The notes under the pieces are model-generated. The model had not been told where the DNA came from and ran no database searches. It worked only from the letters and a program-made list of their open reading frames with translations. From assembly GCF_001012815.1 (NCBI RefSeq), contig NZ_JYJP01000069.1, positions 1 through 43,312 of the forward strand: 43,312 bases of DNA, written 5' to 3'. The position numbers were made by a program, and so were the translations under genes. Shown piece after piece: positions 28,571 through 36,172 of the stretch (position 1 is the stretch's first letter; every line of letters starts with the position of its first letter). Origin of the DNA: Vibrio mexicanus. GTDB lineage: Bacteria; Pseudomonadota; Gammaproteobacteria; Enterobacterales; Vibrionaceae.

Positions 28571-30526
28571 ATGAAGCCTAGTTTCTCATTTTCAAAATCG
28601 GTGCGTTTTCTGACTAGTGCACTGGCTGTTGGCGCCACTTCGTTTATCACATTCAGTGCTCATTCGAGTACGTCTACCTTATCTCAGCAAAGAGCTCTTT
28701 ATGATGAGGCGCAAGATTTGCTGGATGAACGTAAGGTTAGAGAATATCAAGCAATGCGCGGAAAAATCGCGCAGTATCCCCTAACGCCTTATGTCGATTA
28801 TCGAGCGTTCTTGGTTGATATCAATAAAGCTAAGCCAAGTGAGGTTAATGCATTTATTGACCAGCATAAGACTTTTCCCTTTTCGCATCGGGTTCGTGCG
28901 CCGTATCTCGATGAACTGGCCAAAAGCAAGCAATGGTCTCGATTGCTTGAGTTTCAAACAACAGAACCCAATGGTGAAAGATATCGCTGCCATTACTACA
29001 CCGCTCATTGGCTCAAAGGCGACAAGGAACTGGCAAAACAAGGCGCCAAATCGTTGTGGCTAAGTGGAGAAAGTGTTGATGATGCGTGCGACACCTTATT
29101 CAGCCAGCTCGATAAAGCCGGATACAAGACCGATGAACTTGTGATTGAGCGTATGTTGCTGGCGTATGAGAAACGAAACTCTCGCATGATTAATTACCTT
29201 GCCAAGCAACTAGACAGTAAAGAGGCAAAGCAAACAGGCAGTCACATTAAGGCTGTTTACTCCAAGCCTGAAGACGTGGCAAAGTTTGCCAAGAAGCAGT
29301 ACGTCACACCAGAAAATCAAACCTTGGCTCAACTTGGCCTGAAGAAGCTTGCACGCAAAGACATCAAACAAGCGCAGGCTTCCTATGACGCGGTGATCAA
29401 AGGCATGCATTTAGATAAAACCGCGGCTCAGGCTTTGGCGGATTACCTTGCGTTTCGAATGATTAATACTGACGACGAGCAACTTGTCGCTTGGCGTGAC
29501 AAAAAAATAGCAACTTCAAATAGCGTAACGTTGCTGGAAAGAAGGTCCCGATTGGCGATTCAACATGCGGACTGGCAGGGGCTGAAAAGTTGGATTTCAC
29601 TGTTACCAGAGAGCAAGCAAGAGAGCTTACGTTGGACGTATTGGAATGCTCGCGCTCAAATTGGAGTCGGCCAAGAGAGTGAAGGGAAGCAGCAACTTCA
29701 ATCGATCATCGGCAAGCGTAATTTCTATAGCGTGGCAGCTGCTATGGAAATGAAGCAGTCGATAGATTATCCAACCACTACTGTGACTTTAGATAAGTCG
29801 GTTGTCTCACCGTACCAAGATGCGTTAGCGCGAATTGATGAGTTGATTGCGCGAGATAAGATTACCGCGGCCAAAAGTGAGTGGCGCTGGCTGTTAGGTC
29901 GGGTTGATAAAGCCAAGAAAGAGATGTTGGCCGCTTATGCTTCTGAGCAGAATTGGCATCATTTAGCGGTGACGGCATCCATTTCCGCAAAGGTTTGGGA
30001 TAACACTCAGCTTCGTTTCCCAATTGCGCATAAAAATCTGTTTAGCCTGTATGGGGAAAAACACGATATCGACCCTATCACCTTGATGTCTTTAGCCCGA
30101 CAAGAGAGTGGCTTAGATGCAGAGGCTCGCTCGCCAGTTGGCGCGAGAGGTATCATGCAGATCATGCCGAAAACAGCCAAGTACACCGCAAACAAGTTCC
30201 AAATCGAGTATGACGGCGCCCATGAGTTGTATGAGGTGGGGAAAAACATCGAAATTGGCAGCCATTACCTCAATAGCTTACTTGAGCAATATGATGAGAA
30301 CCGAATTTTTGCTCTAGCGGCATACAATGCTGGCCCACATCGCGTTAAACAGTGGCGTGAGCGAACAGATGGTAAGTTGGATGCCTATGCATTTATTGAA
30401 GCCATTCCATTTAAAGAGACTCGTGGCTATGTTCAAAATGTATTGATGTTTGAGACATACTATCGTGACCTACTTGGGCAAAGTGGCGCCTTTTTGTCGC
30501 CGAGCGAGTTGATTACAAATTATTGA
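28571..30526 (+). CDS. slt: Soluble lytic murein transglycosylase Slt70
   Basis: Slt is a periplasmic lytic transglycosylase that cleaves glycan strands, forming 1,6-anhydro-MurNAc ends. It has a signal peptide of about 33 residues (ends FSAHSS), then the long superhelical U- and L-domain, then the C-terminal SLT domain. The catalytic glutamate is E512 in LARQESGLD, followed by GARGIMQIMP and AAYNAGPHRVKQW. Length is 651 residues (645 in E. coli). trpR follows 57 bases on, as in E. coli. Its anhydro-muropeptide products feed the NagZ-AnmK-MurQ route encoded at 16785-19941. Confidence 0.95.
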   Translation: MKPSFSFSKSVRFLTSALAVGATSFITFSAHSSTSTLSQQRALYDEAQDLLDERKVREYQAMRGKIAQYPLTPYVDYRAFLVDINKAKPSEVNAFIDQHKTFPFSHRVRAPYLDELAKSKQWSRLLEFQTTEPNGERYRCHYYTAHWLKGDKELAKQGAKSLWLSGESVDDACDTLFSQLDKAGYKTDELVIERMLLAYEKRNSRMINYLAKQLDSKEAKQTGSHIKAVYSKPEDVAKFAKKQYVTPENQTLAQLGLKKLARKDIKQAQASYDAVIKGMHLDKTAAQALADYLAFRMINTDDEQLVAWRDKKIATSNSVTLLERRSRLAIQHADWQGLKSWISLLPESKQESLRWTYWNARAQIGVGQESEGKQQLQSIIGKRNFYSVAAAMEMKQSIDYPTTTVTLDKSVVSPYQDALARIDELIARDKITAAKSEWRWLLGRVDKAKKEMLAAYASEQNWHHLAVTASISAKVWDNTQLRFPIAHKNLFSLYGEKHDIDPITLMSLARQESGLDAEARSPVGARGIMQIMPKTAKYTANKFQIEYDGAHELYEVGKNIEIGSHYLNSLLEQYDENRIFALAAYNAGPHRVKQWRERTDGKLDAYAFIEAIPFKETRGYVQNVLMFETYYRDLLGQSGAFLSPSELITNY

Positions 30527-30583
30527 TGTCATTAAAAAAAGAAATCCATACAATGGAGCCTTGCTTCATTATTGAGTCCAGAT

Positions 30584-30880
30584 ATGTCGTTAGAACCCGA
30601 GTATTCAGACTGGCAAGAGTTAGTCGACCTTATAAAACAAGCCGCAGACAGCGAGCAACATGAGCTATTGTTGACGACACTTCTTACTCCTGATGAGAGA
30701 GAGTCGTTAGTTGCCCGTGTTAATATCATGTGCGAGTTGTTGAAAGGGGACTTGTCCCAGCGCCAAGTGAGTCAAATGCTCGGTGTTGGCGTCGCCACGA
30801 TAACGCGTGGGTCGAATGAGCTAAAAGCTAAGTCTGACTCGGAAAAGCAGGCGATAGAGAACTTGATACTGAAGAAATGA
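30584..30880 (+). CDS. trpR: Trp operon repressor
   Basis: TrpR is an all-helical dimeric repressor that needs bound L-tryptophan to bind operators of trp genes and its own gene. The family core LLTPDERESLVARVNIMCELLKG leads to the helix-turn-helix LSQRQVSQMLGVGVATITRGS. I use the ATG at 30584, giving 98 residues (E. coli 108 with a longer N-arm); an in-frame TTG at 30572 would add four. The gene follows slt closely and is probably co-transcribed. I see no convincing Trp operator in the 57 bases upstream. Confidence 0.93.
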   Translation: MSLEPEYSDWQELVDLIKQAADSEQHELLLTTLLTPDERESLVARVNIMCELLKGDLSQRQVSQMLGVGVATITRGSNELKAKSDSEKQAIENLILKK

Positions 30881-30884
30881 AGAG

Positions 30885-30923
30885 CGCTACCCATACGGTT
30901 ATGTAGTAACTGTATGGGTAGCG
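30885..30923. terminator. Long hairpin between trpR and yjjX
   Basis: CGCTACCCATAC (30885-30896) pairs with GTATGGGTAGCG (30912-30923), and GTTA/TAAC pairs extend it to about 17 bp around a TGTAG loop. It lies between convergent genes. The T tract is weak on both sides, so termination efficiency is uncertain. Confidence 0.65.
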
Positions 30924-30972
30924 AGTTTAGTCGAGATTACTAAGCTTTGGATATCTTAATTAACCCAAGTTT

Positions 30973-31506
30973 TTATAAGTTAGCAGGGAAGTGCTTGGGG
31001 TTGCTAAACGGGATCAGCGCGAGAATGAGAGCTTGATGATACACGCTACTGCGCGTGAGCTGATTCTGAGTAAGCAAACTTATTGCCCCACCTTTTTGCT
31101 TGATATTGTCCGTACCAAACACTTCATCCATAACATCACCTAGCTCATTCGCATGAGCCAACTTTTTAATCACTTGCGGCGGTAGCATTAAGCTGGCTGA
31201 GCGTGATTGCCCCCGATGAGTTTCGGATTCAATCACCATCCAGGCAAAGGTGACGTTTTCTTCTATACCAGCTTCTAAGCCGACATAGTAGTCTGCAGTC
31301 GGCTCATTTTGTTTTGCATTCCGAACTCGATTGAGTGCGCCTTGGTAGGTTTCATCGTTGGTCATTGGTTGGTCTGCAACGCCACTAGGCACACTCACAC
31401 CTTCGAAGCTGAATACTTGCCCTGGGAAAACCGATTGAAAGGCACTTTTTACGGCATTAATTTTAGCGGGATTAAGCGAGGCTATGATCACTCTCTTCTG
31501 GCTCAA
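30973..31506 (-). CDS. yjjX: Inosine/xanthosine triphosphatase YjjX
   Basis: YjjX hydrolyses non-canonical purine nucleoside triphosphates (ITP, XTP) to keep them out of nucleic acids. The family start IASLNPAKINAVKSAF and the middle motif YYVGLEAGIEE are visible. It has 177 residues. I accept a TTG start at 31504-31506 because AAAGGAG lies six bases upstream and the next Met is deep inside the fold. The start lies inside the last 35 bases of the GGDEF-EAL gene, so translation is probably coupled. trpR is the convergent neighbour, as in E. coli, where yjjX is also next to trpR. Confidence 0.92.
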   Translation of the reverse strand: MSQKRVIIASLNPAKINAVKSAFQSVFPGQVFSFEGVSVPSGVADQPMTNDETYQGALNRVRNAKQNEPTADYYVGLEAGIEENVTFAWMVIESETHRGQSRSASLMLPPQVIKKLAHANELGDVMDEVFGTDNIKQKGGAISLLTQNQLTRSSVYHQALILALIPFSNPKHFPANL

Positions 31507-33838
31507 GTTCGACTCCTTTCTCTATGACTGGACTTTTATGCAATAAGTATGCAGGTAAAGGCTTACTGAAGAAATAGCCTTGCATCAAATCACACTTATA
31601 ATCTTGCAGCCATTTATGCATCTCTTTGGTTTCAATCCCCTCCGCTGTGACTAACATGGATTGAGAGTGGCACAGCTCCACCAATGGTTTCGCCACTTTC
31701 TTATTGTCGGTTTTCATTAATGCTTCGAGGAAAGTTCTATCCAGCTTAATTTTTTGCACCGGATATTTCACGAGGTGAGTGATTGATGTATAGCCAGAGC
31801 CAAAGTCATCAATGGCTAGCTTGAAGCCCATTGAAGACAGTTTGTGCAGCAGAGGGAAGCCTTGCGAGTCGGTAGCAAAGGTCTCAGTTATCTCGAAATC
31901 TACGAGTGTCGGTGGCACATCATACTCGGCCGACTTCTGCGCGATATATTGTGCAAGCTGCGTGGAATCTAGTTCCGCTGAAGAGAGATTAATAGACAGC
32001 TGAACTTCGGAATCAAACTGAGCTTGGATAGTTGCAAACTCAGAGAAAGCACGATTGATTACCCAGCGATCGATTTGCCCAAATAGACCGGTTTGTTCGG
32101 CTATCGGGATGAACTCTTGCGGGGAAACATCGCCAAGTTTTTTTGAGCTCCAACGAAGTAACGCTTCACACCCGACAACGTTCTTACCTGCACTGTCGAA
32201 GTATGATTGATACACTAGGTAGAACTCTTTATCGAAGTTACAACTGCGCAGCGCACGCTCAATTTGCGTTCGACGTTTAACCACTTTATCCAGATCGCGA
32301 GAGTAGTAAGCCACTTGGTTTTTACCTGCTTTCTTCGCTTGATACATGGCAGCATCGGCGCTCGATAACAGTGAGGCGATATCATTACCATCTTGAGGGT
32401 AAGTAGCGATTCCCACGCTAGCAGTAATTGGGTAGTTGCTCATTGGAGAGTTTAGGTTACTTTGCAATGGTAAAAGCAACTGTTTGGCGTACTCATCAAT
32501 GATGTAGGTCTGCTCTTGATCCTGCTTTGAAGATAGAAAAACAGCAAACTCATCGCCGGACAGGCGCGATGCAATACAACGAATACCATAGTTGGCTTCA
32601 AACTGTTTTCCTAGCTTGCGAATATGTTGAGCAAAGTCGATTAACAAGCCATCACCAATTTGGTGCCCGTACTTGTCATTAACGTATTTAAAGTTGTCGA
32701 GATCGAGATACAAAATCCACACTTGTTTATGAGTCAGTGTGTTAGCCAAAGCGCGTTGGATGCGCTGCTGAAAATGGTATCGATTTGACAACTGAGTTAG
32801 GTGATCATTTTCCGCCAAAGCTTTGGTTTTTTGGTAGGTCGAGTCGAGCTCTTTGTACATGTCATGGAAGCGACAAGATAGTCGACCAATCTCATCGTTG
32901 GTCTTGAGAATGTCGATGTTCTTACGCTCCAAATTCTCCACTTGTTGGAGCTGTTCATCCAGACGAGTGATTGGCTGTGTGACGTGCTTTCTCAGTAGCG
33001 CCATTAGAATCAAAACAGTAAGTAGTGAGGAGCAGATGAACGATAGGCTAAGTTGTTTGTGGATATCGTCGATCTTCGCTTCAATTAAGAAATAAGCGGG
33101 GTCGAGGGTCGCGAAGAAATTCTCTTTTAACTTAACCGTTTGAGTTAGGTTGGACGGTCTAGGATCTAGGCTATCTGTGTTTTCAGTGAAAAATATCGAA
33201 CTCTTGTTATCGAACTCGATGATTTTTCGCAATGCATTGAACTGCGTAAGTTCAACAGAGACCACCACAAAGAAACTGTGTTGTGGATCGAATAGAACTG
33301 GGTTGGTTAGCGTAACGGTATCAAGTACATCGTAACGGATTAATACACCTTGCCCTTGCGCATTTTGAGTGTATCCGGTGTGAGAGTATTTACCCGTCTC
33401 CTCGAAAACCCACATAGCGTATTCTTGCAAGGTTGGATCGAAGTTGTTTAGAGGATCGTTGGTGCTATCGGCGTAGTACTTATTGTTCTGGTTGCCATCG
33501 AGCACGCTGATACTGGTAAAGTCGCGCTCCGGTGTTTGAAGATTTGAAATGGTTTTTTTCAGATGATCGGTCAGTCTTAGCTCTTGAAATTGATTGACTT
33601 GCTGGTCGGCATATAGGCGAATGGCATCGCTCTTGATAAGAGTGAAAGAGTAACTGTTTAAGATAGAAAGCGACTGCCTAAAATGCCCGGCCAGCTTTTC
33701 CATGCTGAGTTGCAAATAGCTGTCTTCTCGTTTGAGAAGAATCTCTTTTTGACTTGAGAAAATGGTGTAGGTGGATACTGCAGCACTGAAAAGGATAACA
33801 GGAGCGATAAGAAAGAGGATTCGACTATTGAGCTTCAT
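31472..33838 (-). CDS. Membrane GGDEF-EAL cyclic-di-GMP enzyme
   Basis: This inner-membrane protein may make and/or degrade c-di-GMP. An N-terminal helix (about 6-28), a periplasmic sensor region of about 240 residues, a second helix (about 270-290) and a HAMP-like linker lead to a GGDEF domain and an EAL domain. The active-site loop reads SGDEF (residues 427-431) rather than GGDEF; similar variants are active in some proteins. The EAL domain looks intact: E558 in CEALLRW, INLS, EITET, IDDFGSGYTS, KLDRTF, TAEGIET and MQGYFFSKP are all present, so phosphodiesterase activity is likely. Length is 788. It overlaps yjjX downstream by 35 bases. The ligand of the sensor is unknown. Confidence 0.9.
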   Translation of the reverse strand: MKLNSRILFLIAPVILFSAAVSTYTIFSSQKEILLKREDSYLQLSMEKLAGHFRQSLSILNSYSFTLIKSDAIRLYADQQVNQFQELRLTDHLKKTISNLQTPERDFTSISVLDGNQNNKYYADSTNDPLNNFDPTLQEYAMWVFEETGKYSHTGYTQNAQGQGVLIRYDVLDTVTLTNPVLFDPQHSFFVVVSVELTQFNALRKIIEFDNKSSIFFTENTDSLDPRPSNLTQTVKLKENFFATLDPAYFLIEAKIDDIHKQLSLSFICSSLLTVLILMALLRKHVTQPITRLDEQLQQVENLERKNIDILKTNDEIGRLSCRFHDMYKELDSTYQKTKALAENDHLTQLSNRYHFQQRIQRALANTLTHKQVWILYLDLDNFKYVNDKYGHQIGDGLLIDFAQHIRKLGKQFEANYGIRCIASRLSGDEFAVFLSSKQDQEQTYIIDEYAKQLLLPLQSNLNSPMSNYPITASVGIATYPQDGNDIASLLSSADAAMYQAKKAGKNQVAYYSRDLDKVVKRRTQIERALRSCNFDKEFYLVYQSYFDSAGKNVVGCEALLRWSSKKLGDVSPQEFIPIAEQTGLFGQIDRWVINRAFSEFATIQAQFDSEVQLSINLSSAELDSTQLAQYIAQKSAEYDVPPTLVDFEITETFATDSQGFPLLHKLSSMGFKLAIDDFGSGYTSITHLVKYPVQKIKLDRTFLEALMKTDNKKVAKPLVELCHSQSMLVTAEGIETKEMHKWLQDYKCDLMQGYFFSKPLPAYLLHKSPVIEKGVELEPEESDHSLA

Positions 33839-33999
33839 GGTGTCACCGACTAGCCGCGTTTAAGTGCGCACTGCACTCGAGTGAAGTCAAAGTTGAAAGG
33901 GGGTGGCTATTGAGAGTTGTCCGTAACGCCATGTCGCTCATCGAGTCCGTTTTAATCGTTAATTTACATTAATACAGCGGAGCGTTAAGGAATAAAGCA

Positions 34000-34053
34000 A
34001 CACTCTTAGTTATGCAATTGAATGAGAATTGTATGAATTGTTACTAAGAGTGT
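34000..34053. repeat. 11-bp inverted repeat between pheA and GGDEF-EAL gene
   Basis: ACACTCTTAGT (34000-34010) and ACTAAGAGTGT (34043-34053) are perfect inverted copies separated by 32 bases that contain a smaller CAATT/AATTG hairpin. It lies 37 bases after the pheA stop and 160 bases before the GGDEF-EAL start. The T tract on the minus strand is poor, so it may be a weak pheA terminator or an RNA structure. The remaining bases of the 251-base gap (33839-34089) show nothing I recognise. Confidence 0.6.
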
Positions 34054-34089
34054 CAGCTATCGAGTTCGAAATATATGAGTCAGTTAATA

Positions 34090-35265
34090 TTATTGAAGCT
34101 TAACTTGCGTCGCCTTAACGTTCTCACTTGGGTAGCAACCCAGCACTTTAAGATGCTTAGTGATTTTGGTGAGTTCGACAATAGATTGCTGCATTGCGTC
34201 AGAATCAAGGTGAGCTTCAAGGTCAACATAAAACATCTCTTCCCAAGGGTTCCCCATGATTGGACGAGATTCTAGCTTAGTCATATTGATGCCATAACGC
34301 TGCAGAACCAGTAGCGATTCAACCAGTGAGCCAGCTTCTTGAGACGTTGACATAATCAAAGTGGTTTTCGCTGGGATTTGAGCAGAAACTTCAACAGGCT
34401 TACGAGCAACGACGATGAAGCGAGTATGGTTTTCTGTCTGGTTTGCGATGTTGCCTTGAATCGGCTGCAGGCCGTAAAGCTTGCCGCTGGAAGCATTGCC
34501 GATAGCTGCCACATCATCACGGTCTAGCTCTTGGACTTTTTGCATCGCATCCGCGGTACTTGCGCAAGACTCTAAAGTCACACCATCCAATCGGCTTAAA
34601 AACTCACTGCACTGTTGATGAGGTTGTGGGTGAGAGTAAAGCGTTTTAATCTTCTCTAAACGGATGTCAGACTTGGCGACTAAACAGTGCTCGATAGGTT
34701 GGGTAAGTTCACCAACGATGTAGAGCGTTGTATGTTGCAGCAGGTCGTAAACTTCATTGATTGAACCTGAGCTCGTATTTTCAATGGGTAGGACACCATA
34801 ATCAGCATGACCAGATTCAACGGTATTGGCGACTTCTTTGAAGTGCTCACAGTTGAGCTCGATAAGTTCGGTGTTCTTACGGCTAAAGAATTCGCGGCTG
34901 GCTAAGTGAGAGTAAGAACCTTTAGAACCTAAGAAAGCAACACGCGCCAGAGGCTTTCTGCTTTGCGGGTTTGCGAGGTTTTGCAGGTAAGACTGTTGCA
35001 GCAGAACAGAATCTTCAATAATGGTGTGAAATAACTTAGTGATGTACTGAGCATCTAAGTCGTACTTCTCTTTACCATTATTGATGAGCTTCACTAGAAG
35101 TTGTTGTTCGCGGCTTGCATCACGCACTGGTTTAGAGGTTTCTACTTTGCTTTTAGCCACCTCAATGCTCATGCTTCGACGCTCAGAGAGCAGTTTAAGC
35201 AGTTGGTCATCTAACTCGTTAAGTCGGATGCGAATTTCATCTAGTGAATATTGTCTGTCAGCCAT
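34090..35265 (-). CDS. pheA: Chorismate mutase / prephenate dehydratase
   Basis: The P-protein converts chorismate to prephenate and then phenylpyruvate, committing carbon to phenylalanine. The AroQ mutase domain is at about residues 1-90 (IRIRLNELDDQLLKLLSERR), the dehydratase domain at about 105-285 (VAFLGSKGSYSHLA, HGDYG-like GHADYGVLPIENTSSGS), and a C-terminal ACT domain includes the ESRP motif (TKLESRPI) that binds feedback phenylalanine. I place the start at the ATG at 35263-35265, with AAGGA eight bases upstream, giving 391 residues (386 in E. coli). The longer in-frame extension passes through the attenuator and is rejected. Expression is controlled by the pheL leader and terminator directly upstream. 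Confidence 0.96.
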   Translation of the reverse strand: MADRQYSLDEIRIRLNELDDQLLKLLSERRSMSIEVAKSKVETSKPVRDASREQQLLVKLINNGKEKYDLDAQYITKLFHTIIEDSVLLQQSYLQNLANPQSRKPLARVAFLGSKGSYSHLASREFFSRKNTELIELNCEHFKEVANTVESGHADYGVLPIENTSSGSINEVYDLLQHTTLYIVGELTQPIEHCLVAKSDIRLEKIKTLYSHPQPHQQCSEFLSRLDGVTLESCASTADAMQKVQELDRDDVAAIGNASSGKLYGLQPIQGNIANQTENHTRFIVVARKPVEVSAQIPAKTTLIMSTSQEAGSLVESLLVLQRYGINMTKLESRPIMGNPWEEMFYVDLEAHLDSDAMQQSIVELTKITKHLKVLGCYPSENVKATQVKLQ

Positions 35266-35280
35266 AAATGTGTCCTTATA

Positions 35281-35306
35281 AAAAAGCCTCCCATTTGGGA
35301 GGCTTT
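35281..35306 (-). terminator. Attenuator terminator of pheA
   Basis: On the minus strand GCCTCCC (35303-35297) pairs with GGGAGGC (35292-35286), followed by six T, ending about 15 bases before the pheA start. A competing segment, CCTTGGGGGCTC (35353-35342), lies directly after the pheL stop codon and can pair with GCCTCCCAA to form an antiterminator. A TTCGTTT / AAACGAA stem between them can form when the terminator forms. Confidence 0.85.
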
Positions 35307-35353
35307 CTGTTCGTTTTTGACTTGTCTTTTTACAAACGAATGAGCCCCCAAGG

Positions 35354-35401
35354 TTATTGGAGAAAAAAGAAGTCAAAAAAGAACAGGTTAGTTAGATGCA
35401 T
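35354..35401 (-). CDS. pheL: Phenylalanine leader peptide
   Basis: The 15-residue peptide is MHLTNLFFFDFFFLQ, with six Phe codons among seven consecutive codons (TTC TTT TTT GAC TTC TTT TTT). It is too short for normal gene calling. When charged tRNA-Phe is scarce the ribosome stalls on these codons, leaving the segment after the stop codon free to form the antiterminator. When Phe is plentiful the ribosome reaches the stop codon, covers that segment and the terminator forms. AAAGA upstream is a weak ribosome binding site. The arrangement parallels E. coli pheL, whose peptide is also Phe-rich. Confidence 0.92.
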   Translation of the reverse strand: MHLTNLFFFDFFFLQ

Positions 35402-35431
35402 AAATCTTTAGGTTTCAGTGAATGTTTAAAC

Positions 35432-35460
35432 ACAATAAGCAAGCTAGGGTAGAGCGTCAA
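35432..35460 (-). promoter_or_regulatory. Sigma-70 promoter of pheL-pheA
   Basis: On the minus strand TTGACG (35460-35455) and TATTGT (35437-35432) are separated by 17 bp. Transcription would begin near 35425, leaving about 24 bases before the pheL start. It lies directly after the raiA terminator, so pheLA is an independent unit. Confidence 0.7.
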
Positions 35461-35462
35461 GC

Positions 35463-35492
35463 AAAAAAATAGCGCCTTGCGGCGCTATTTTT
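35463..35492 (-). terminator. Rho-independent terminator of raiA
   Basis: AAAAATAGCGCC (35465-35476) and GGCGCTATTTTT (35481-35492) form a perfect 12-bp stem with a TTGC loop. On the minus strand it is followed by a T run. It starts 11 bases after the raiA stop codon. Confidence 0.93.
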
Positions 35493-35503
35493 CGAATCCT
35501 CTT

Positions 35504-35827
35504 TTACTCGGTCTCTTCTAGTTCTGGTTTTTCACTGCGGCGAGCTTCAGGTTTGTGTCTTAGTTTGTTTAGCTGACGTTCTAGTTTCTGTTCTACCTCG
35601 TTAACGGCAGCGTATAAATCTTCATGTGTTGCGGAAGCTACGAGTTGTCCTTTCGGTACAGTAATAACGGCTTCAAATTTTTTCTTCTTGTTCGGCTCTT
35701 CGCAGAAAGTGGCTTGGCATCCGATGATGTCTACTTGCCATTTTTCTAGTTTTTTAAACTTGCTCTCTATGTGCGAACGGATTGCAGAGGTGATGTCGAT
35801 ATTTTTGCCAGTGATGTTTACTTTCAT
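35504..35827 (-). CDS. raiA: Ribosome-associated inhibitor A
   Basis: RaiA (YfiA, protein Y) binds the small subunit in stationary phase or cold and blocks translation by occupying tRNA sites, stabilising idle 70S ribosomes. The S30AE/Hpf domain spans MKVNITGKNIDITSAI to HEDLYAAVNEVEQKLERQLNKL, followed by a basic and then acidic tail typical of the short form. It has 107 residues from the ATG at 35825-35827, preceded by GAGG about nine bases upstream; an in-frame upstream start would add seven residues and is rejected. It lies directly upstream of pheL-pheA, as in E. coli. A CRP-like site lies about 70 bases upstream of the start. Confidence 0.93.
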   Translation of the reverse strand: MKVNITGKNIDITSAIRSHIESKFKKLEKWQVDIIGCQATFCEEPNKKKKFEAVITVPKGQLVASATHEDLYAAVNEVEQKLERQLNKLRHKPEARRSEKPELEETE

Positions 35828-35848
35828 AGATGTTTTCCTCTGTTGCAT

Positions 35849-36172
35849 CCCTTATGGGTTAACTCCAGATTACTCATCCACTGAAGAAAAAATGTGATTC
35901 AAATCACTTTTTGGTGTGGGTTTTTCGGCTTCGAAACTAATTGTGATCTTACGCAAAGAGTGTGCGATTTAAACTCAAAAATAACTTGTTATTCCATGAA
36001 ATCTCTTTAGATTGAAAGAGGTAGCGCGCTAAAATTCATTCGTATTTTAGGGACGTCTTACAGCCTGATATTCCTACTGAGTAATTCTTAAACACTACTA
36101 AAGTGTGATCTCTATCCCTTCTCTGTTTGCTCAAACTCCAACTTGTTTCGTTCACCCAATGATTTGACTTGC
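35849..36172. promoter_or_regulatory. Gene-free region upstream of raiA
   Basis: The 324 bases between raiA and the MltF-like gene contain the CRP-like site at 35893-35908. A partial second copy, TGTGATCTTACGCAAA, lies at about 35942-35957. No reading frame is supported, and I see no clear terminator for the MltF-like gene at its left end. Confidence 0.4.
35893..35908. promoter_or_regulatory. CRP-like site upstream of raiA
   Basis: TGTGA-TTCAAA-TCACT matches the CRP consensus TGTGAN6TCACA at nine of ten positions. It lies 66 bases upstream of the raiA start codon on the minus strand, a distance suited to activation. Stationary-phase ribosome hibernation genes are plausible cAMP-CRP targets. 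This is a motif match only. Confidence 0.5.

Noticed and set aside
30553..30583. ATG at 30553 as the start of trpR
   Set aside because: It is in a different frame from trpR and gives no sequence resembling a known protein.
35266..35376. N-terminal extension of PheA by 37 residues
   Set aside because: The extension would be translated across the attenuator terminator, while a good ribosome binding site serves the ATG at 35265.
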